DNA of 64,000 nt from Taishania pollutisoli. Lineage in GTDB: Bacteria; Bacteroidota; Bacteroidia; Flavobacteriales_D; Crocinitomicaceae. Below the pieces are notes generated by a model that was given only the letters and a program-made list of their open reading frames with translations, made no database searches and was not told the DNA's origin. The stretch lies in the NCBI RefSeq assembly GCF_014518315.1, contig NZ_JACVEL010000005.1, positions 183,198 to 247,197 on the forward strand, given 5' to 3'. Position 1 is the stretch's first letter. Every line of letters starts with the position of its first letter. Shown piece after piece: positions 62,002 through 64,000 of the stretch. Position numbers and translations under genes: made by a program.

Positions 62002-62423
62002 AACAAGTTAATTCTCAATTTTTGGAAACAATTTCCGTTCAATTGTTTCAAGGGTTTAAAATCGTATCAAAATACCCCTTTACATTTTTCAGAATTTTCG
62101 TGTAAGTAACCCAACCAATGACTGGTTGACGGTTAATAAAAACTTCAGGTAAATAGTTACCTGCCGAAAAGCGTTATTGAATGAAAAATGTCATTTCAGG
62201 AATCCCCGTTCCCGAATGCGATAAAGAGATAAGACAACACCAAGGATCACCCCTTTCTTTTAACAACACATTTTCGGAATTTTTATCACACACCGGCACC
62301 ATTTAGCTGTCGGAAGAAGGAGTGTATTGTGCACCATACAGTTCACTCGTTCATTAAACGCAAGTCCGGAAAATCCGGTTTTGTAAACAGAACCATCCCT
62401 GCAAGGGATAAAAAAAGAAATAA
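62002..62423 (+). promoter_or_regulatory. Long structured 5' leader of the helicase gene
   Basis: At least four short perfect hairpins occur in series: CAACCA/TGGTTG (62112-62128), CAGGTAA/TTACCTG (62146-62163), CCGGA/TCCGG (62366-62378) and ATCCCT/AGGGAT (62395-62409). The last is 14 bases before the start codon, close to the ribosome site. Long leaders are known for cold-shock helicase and csp mRNAs; no known riboswitch was recognised. Confidence 0.45.
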
Positions 62424-63632
62424 ATGCAAACAAGTATAAATAAACGGAAACCGATGAAGACAACCACAAATAAACCCCGGTTTTCAGGAAACAGACAACG
62501 CAATAAAACACCTAAGAAATCAACACTGGACCCTAATTTACTGGTTCAGAAAGCCACAGTAGTTGCTTCCGAAAGAACAATCACCGTAGCAACAAAATTT
62601 GAGGACATGCAGCTGCAATCTCAACTTAAATCCAATATACAAAAAATGGGGTTTGTTTCTCCGACAGAGATCCAGGATAAAACTTTTGATCGACTGGTAG
62701 AAGGAGCAAACCTGATTGGGATTGCCAATACCGGAACCGGAAAAACAGGTGCATTTCTCATTCCTATCCTGGAAAATCTGCTGCGTAACAAAGATCAGAA
62801 ATTTCAATCGTTGATCGTTGTTCCGACGCGGGAATTAGCGTTGCAGGTATATGATGAATTCAAGAAGTTGTCCGAAGGATTAAAACTGCGTGCGGCTTGT
62901 TACATCGGAGGAACGAATATTGAGAAAGACATTCGGAGTCTGAACAATTATTTCGACCTGGTGATCGGTACTCCCGGTCGTTTACTCGATTTGTGCAACC
63001 GGGGAAACCTGAAACTGGGACGATTTGAGGTATTGGTACTGGATGAATTTGACAAAATGCTGGACATGGGATTTATCCGCGATGTACGGGAATTGATAAA
63101 CGGAATGAAACAACGCCGTCAAACCTTATTGTTCTCCGCAACAAAAGACCCCAAACAACAGACAATTATCAATGAAATTGTAACCAATCCTTTTCTCGTA
63201 GAAATTCATTCAGGTGATTCCAGCTCGAAAAACGTAGATCAGGATATCATTCGCGTACAGGAAGGTCAGGACAAATACAGACTCCTGTTGGATGTACTGG
63301 CAAATCCTGGGTTTGATAAAGTGATTTTGTTTACGGAAACCAAGCATTTGGCAAACAGGTTGTCTCAGAAACTTATTGATTCAGGAATTACATCAGACCG
63401 GATTCACGGGAATAAATCACAAAATTACCGAATTAACGCCCTCGATAAATTTAAGAACGGAAGTATCCGGGTATTGGTTGCAACGGACGTCGCTGCGCGC
63501 GGAATCGATGTAAACAATGTCGCATTGGTTGTCAATTACCAGTTGCCAATGGATTTTGACACGTACATTCACCGGATCGGAAGAACCGGAAGAGCAGGAA
63601 AAACAGGAACAGCCTACACGTTTGTAGACTAA
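62424..63632 (+). CDS. DEAD-box RNA helicase (DEFD variant)
   Basis: 402 residues. An ATP-dependent RNA-unwinding enzyme. Helicase core motifs in order: Q motif (TEIQDKTFD), Walker A ANTGTGKTGA, PTRELAL, TPGRLLDL, motif II DEFD (residues 207-210, replacing DEAD but keeping the D-E-x-D chemistry), SAT, VLVATDVAARGID and HRIGRTGRAG. The N-terminal 50 residues are basic and disordered; there is no C-terminal extension. A second in-frame ATG lies 10 codons in. It is followed by a csp gene after 38 bases, a combination typical of cold adaptation. Confidence 0.93.
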   Translation: MQTSINKRKPMKTTTNKPRFSGNRQRNKTPKKSTLDPNLLVQKATVVASERTITVATKFEDMQLQSQLKSNIQKMGFVSPTEIQDKTFDRLVEGANLIGIANTGTGKTGAFLIPILENLLRNKDQKFQSLIVVPTRELALQVYDEFKKLSEGLKLRAACYIGGTNIEKDIRSLNNYFDLVIGTPGRLLDLCNRGNLKLGRFEVLVLDEFDKMLDMGFIRDVRELINGMKQRRQTLLFSATKDPKQQTIINEIVTNPFLVEIHSGDSSSKNVDQDIIRVQEGQDKYRLLLDVLANPGFDKVILFTETKHLANRLSQKLIDSGITSDRIHGNKSQNYRINALDKFKNGSIRVLVATDVAARGIDVNNVALVVNYQLPMDFDTYIHRIGRTGRAGKTGTAYTFVD

Positions 63633-63670
63633 TCCTTATTCAAATAAATAACATATAAATAAAAAAGCAA

Positions 63671-63865
63671 ATGCAAGAAGGAACAGTAAAATTCTTCAAT
63701 GAAACAAAAGGTTTTGGTTTCATTAATGATGCGGCAAGTGGAAAAGACATTTTCGTACACGTATCGGGATTGGTAAACAAAATCCAGGAAAACGATCAGG
63801 TAAGCTACGACGTAGAAGAAAGTCCGAAAGGATTGAATGCAGTGAATGTGAAAGTAATTCGATAA
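63671..63865 (+). CDS. Cold-shock protein (CspA family)
   Basis: 64 residues, a complete cold-shock domain: VKFFNETKGFGFI (RNP1) and DIFVHVSGL (RNP2). It acts as an RNA chaperone that melts structures at low temperature. It follows the DEAD-box helicase by 38 bases and ends at a strong terminator, so the two form an operon of related function. Confidence 0.95.
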   Translation: MQEGTVKFFNETKGFGFINDAASGKDIFVHVSGLVNKIQENDQVSYDVEESPKGLNAVNVKVIR

Positions 63866-63881
63866 TCAATTGCTTCCAAAC

Positions 63882-63918
63882 AGAAAAGGCGGTTTATTGA
63901 TAAACCGCCTTTTCTTAT
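63882..63918 (+). terminator. Intrinsic terminator of the helicase-csp operon
   Basis: AGAAAAGGCGGTTTA pairs perfectly with TAAACCGCCTTTTCT around TTGA, followed by a T-rich run. Confidence 0.93.
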
Positions 63919-63923
63919 TTACA

Positions 63924-64000
63924 TGTCTCGTCCTGAAATAAGTTGACACAATTTATTTCATATGACATATAGTTCAGAACCTTCAAAGGTTCGCCGTAGT
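63924..64000. mobile_element. Possible terminal end of an insertion sequence
   Basis: Right after the terminator the sequence changes to TGTCTCGTCCTGAAATAAGT TGACA (split here), which resembles the terminal inverted repeats of IS3-like elements in Bacteroidota (TGTC...CCTGAAATAAGTTGACA). No transposase is visible because the window stops 77 bases in. The call rests on recall of the end pattern only. Confidence 0.35.

Larger units (their letters stand above)
61593..62423. other. Divergent region between desaturase and DEAD-box helicase
   Basis: 831 bases. The left part (61593 to about 61772) probably encodes the missing desaturase N-terminus on the minus strand. The middle (61773-61987) shows nothing recognisable. 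The right part holds a promoter box at 61988-61995 and a leader of about 420 bases with several small hairpins before the helicase gene. Confidence 0.6.

Noticed and set aside
62424..63632. DEFD in motif II considered as a broken helicase
   Set aside because: The catalytic D-E and final D are kept, and all other helicase motifs are intact; DEFD variants are functional in other proteins of this type.
63961..64000. Possible tRNA-like GGTTCG segment at the right edge
   Set aside because: No cloverleaf arms can be drawn around it in the available bases.

Overview
The window looks like a chromosomal segment of a Bacteroidota bacterium, most likely order Flavobacteriales (Fluviicola/Crocinitomicaceae-like; the genus is an inference). 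The main evidence is: cargo of the type IX secretion system (T9SS) with both type A and type B (gliding-motility-type) C-terminal sorting domains; a PorP/SprF protein beside an OmpA/PD40 lipoprotein-like partner; a fused CcoN-CcoO cbb3 oxidase; type III glutamine synthetase; a bacilliredoxin (YtxJ); LytS/LytTR two-component pairs; and repeated promoter boxes of the Bacteroidota form TAnnTTTG. By eye the base composition is moderate to low GC. No rRNA, tRNA or CRISPR array was seen.

Layout. 1-1.5 kb: 5' part of thrS, cut by the window edge. 1.9-8.4 kb: a rhomboid protease, then the cbb3 oxidase operon ccoS-ccoNO-ccoQ-ccoP-ccoG-ccoH on the minus strand, with a perfect palindrome upstream. 8.9-11.6 kb: a large T9SS-secreted M43 metalloprotease. 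11.7-17.2 kb: murB, a CPA2 cation/proton antiporter, a small secreted protein and a LytTR/LytS pair. 17.3-21.4 kb: hutI, an MsbA-like ABC exporter and an RDD membrane protein. 21.8-24.0 kb: a secreted MORN-repeat protein and an unknown helical protein in an AT-rich stretch. 24.1-33.5 kb: a T9SS adhesin module (Ig-like protein, 1843-residue RCC1/TSP3/tandem-repeat adhesin, PorP/SprF, TPR-PD40-OmpA protein). 33.7-39.1 kb: a divergent regulatory block (TPR-AraC regulator; propeller histidine kinase with LytTR regulator). 39.1-46 kb: Uup-type ABC-F ATPase, DUF4293 protein, T9SS esterase, and the pheS-ytxJ-glutaminyl cyclase operon. 45.6-47.0 kb: two paralogous lipoproteins and a beta-barrel protein. 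47.1-52.4 kb: glnA type III and a T9SS-secreted peptidoglycan amidase. 52.5-57.0 kb: sulfate assimilation (Rrf2 regulator, TauE/SafE transporter, cysH, cysD, cysN). 57.1-60.1 kb: grpE-dnaJ and trhO. 60.2-63.9 kb: two cold-shock-domain genes, a fatty acid desaturase and a DEAD-box helicase with a long structured leader. The last ~75 bases may be the end of an insertion sequence.

How the parts fit. Most of the unusual content concerns the cell envelope. Four T9SS cargo proteins are present (protease, esterase, amidase, giant adhesin), and a membrane module probably dedicated to the adhesin sits beside it. At least eleven signal peptides in the window end in A followed by Q at the predicted cleavage site, and a glutaminyl cyclase that could cap such N-termini is encoded here as well. 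The respiratory, sulfur, chaperone and cold-shock operons are ordinary housekeeping sets, but they carry local oddities: an extra cytochrome c domain fused to CcoP, a DnaJ with only half its zinc-binding motifs, a desaturase whose conserved N-terminus lacks a normal start codon, and several promoters placed so close to the start codon that the mRNAs may be leaderless. I did not find a clearly new multi-gene defence or biosynthetic system. The best candidates for something undescribed are the adhesin module, the CcoP fusion and the MORN/unknown pair.
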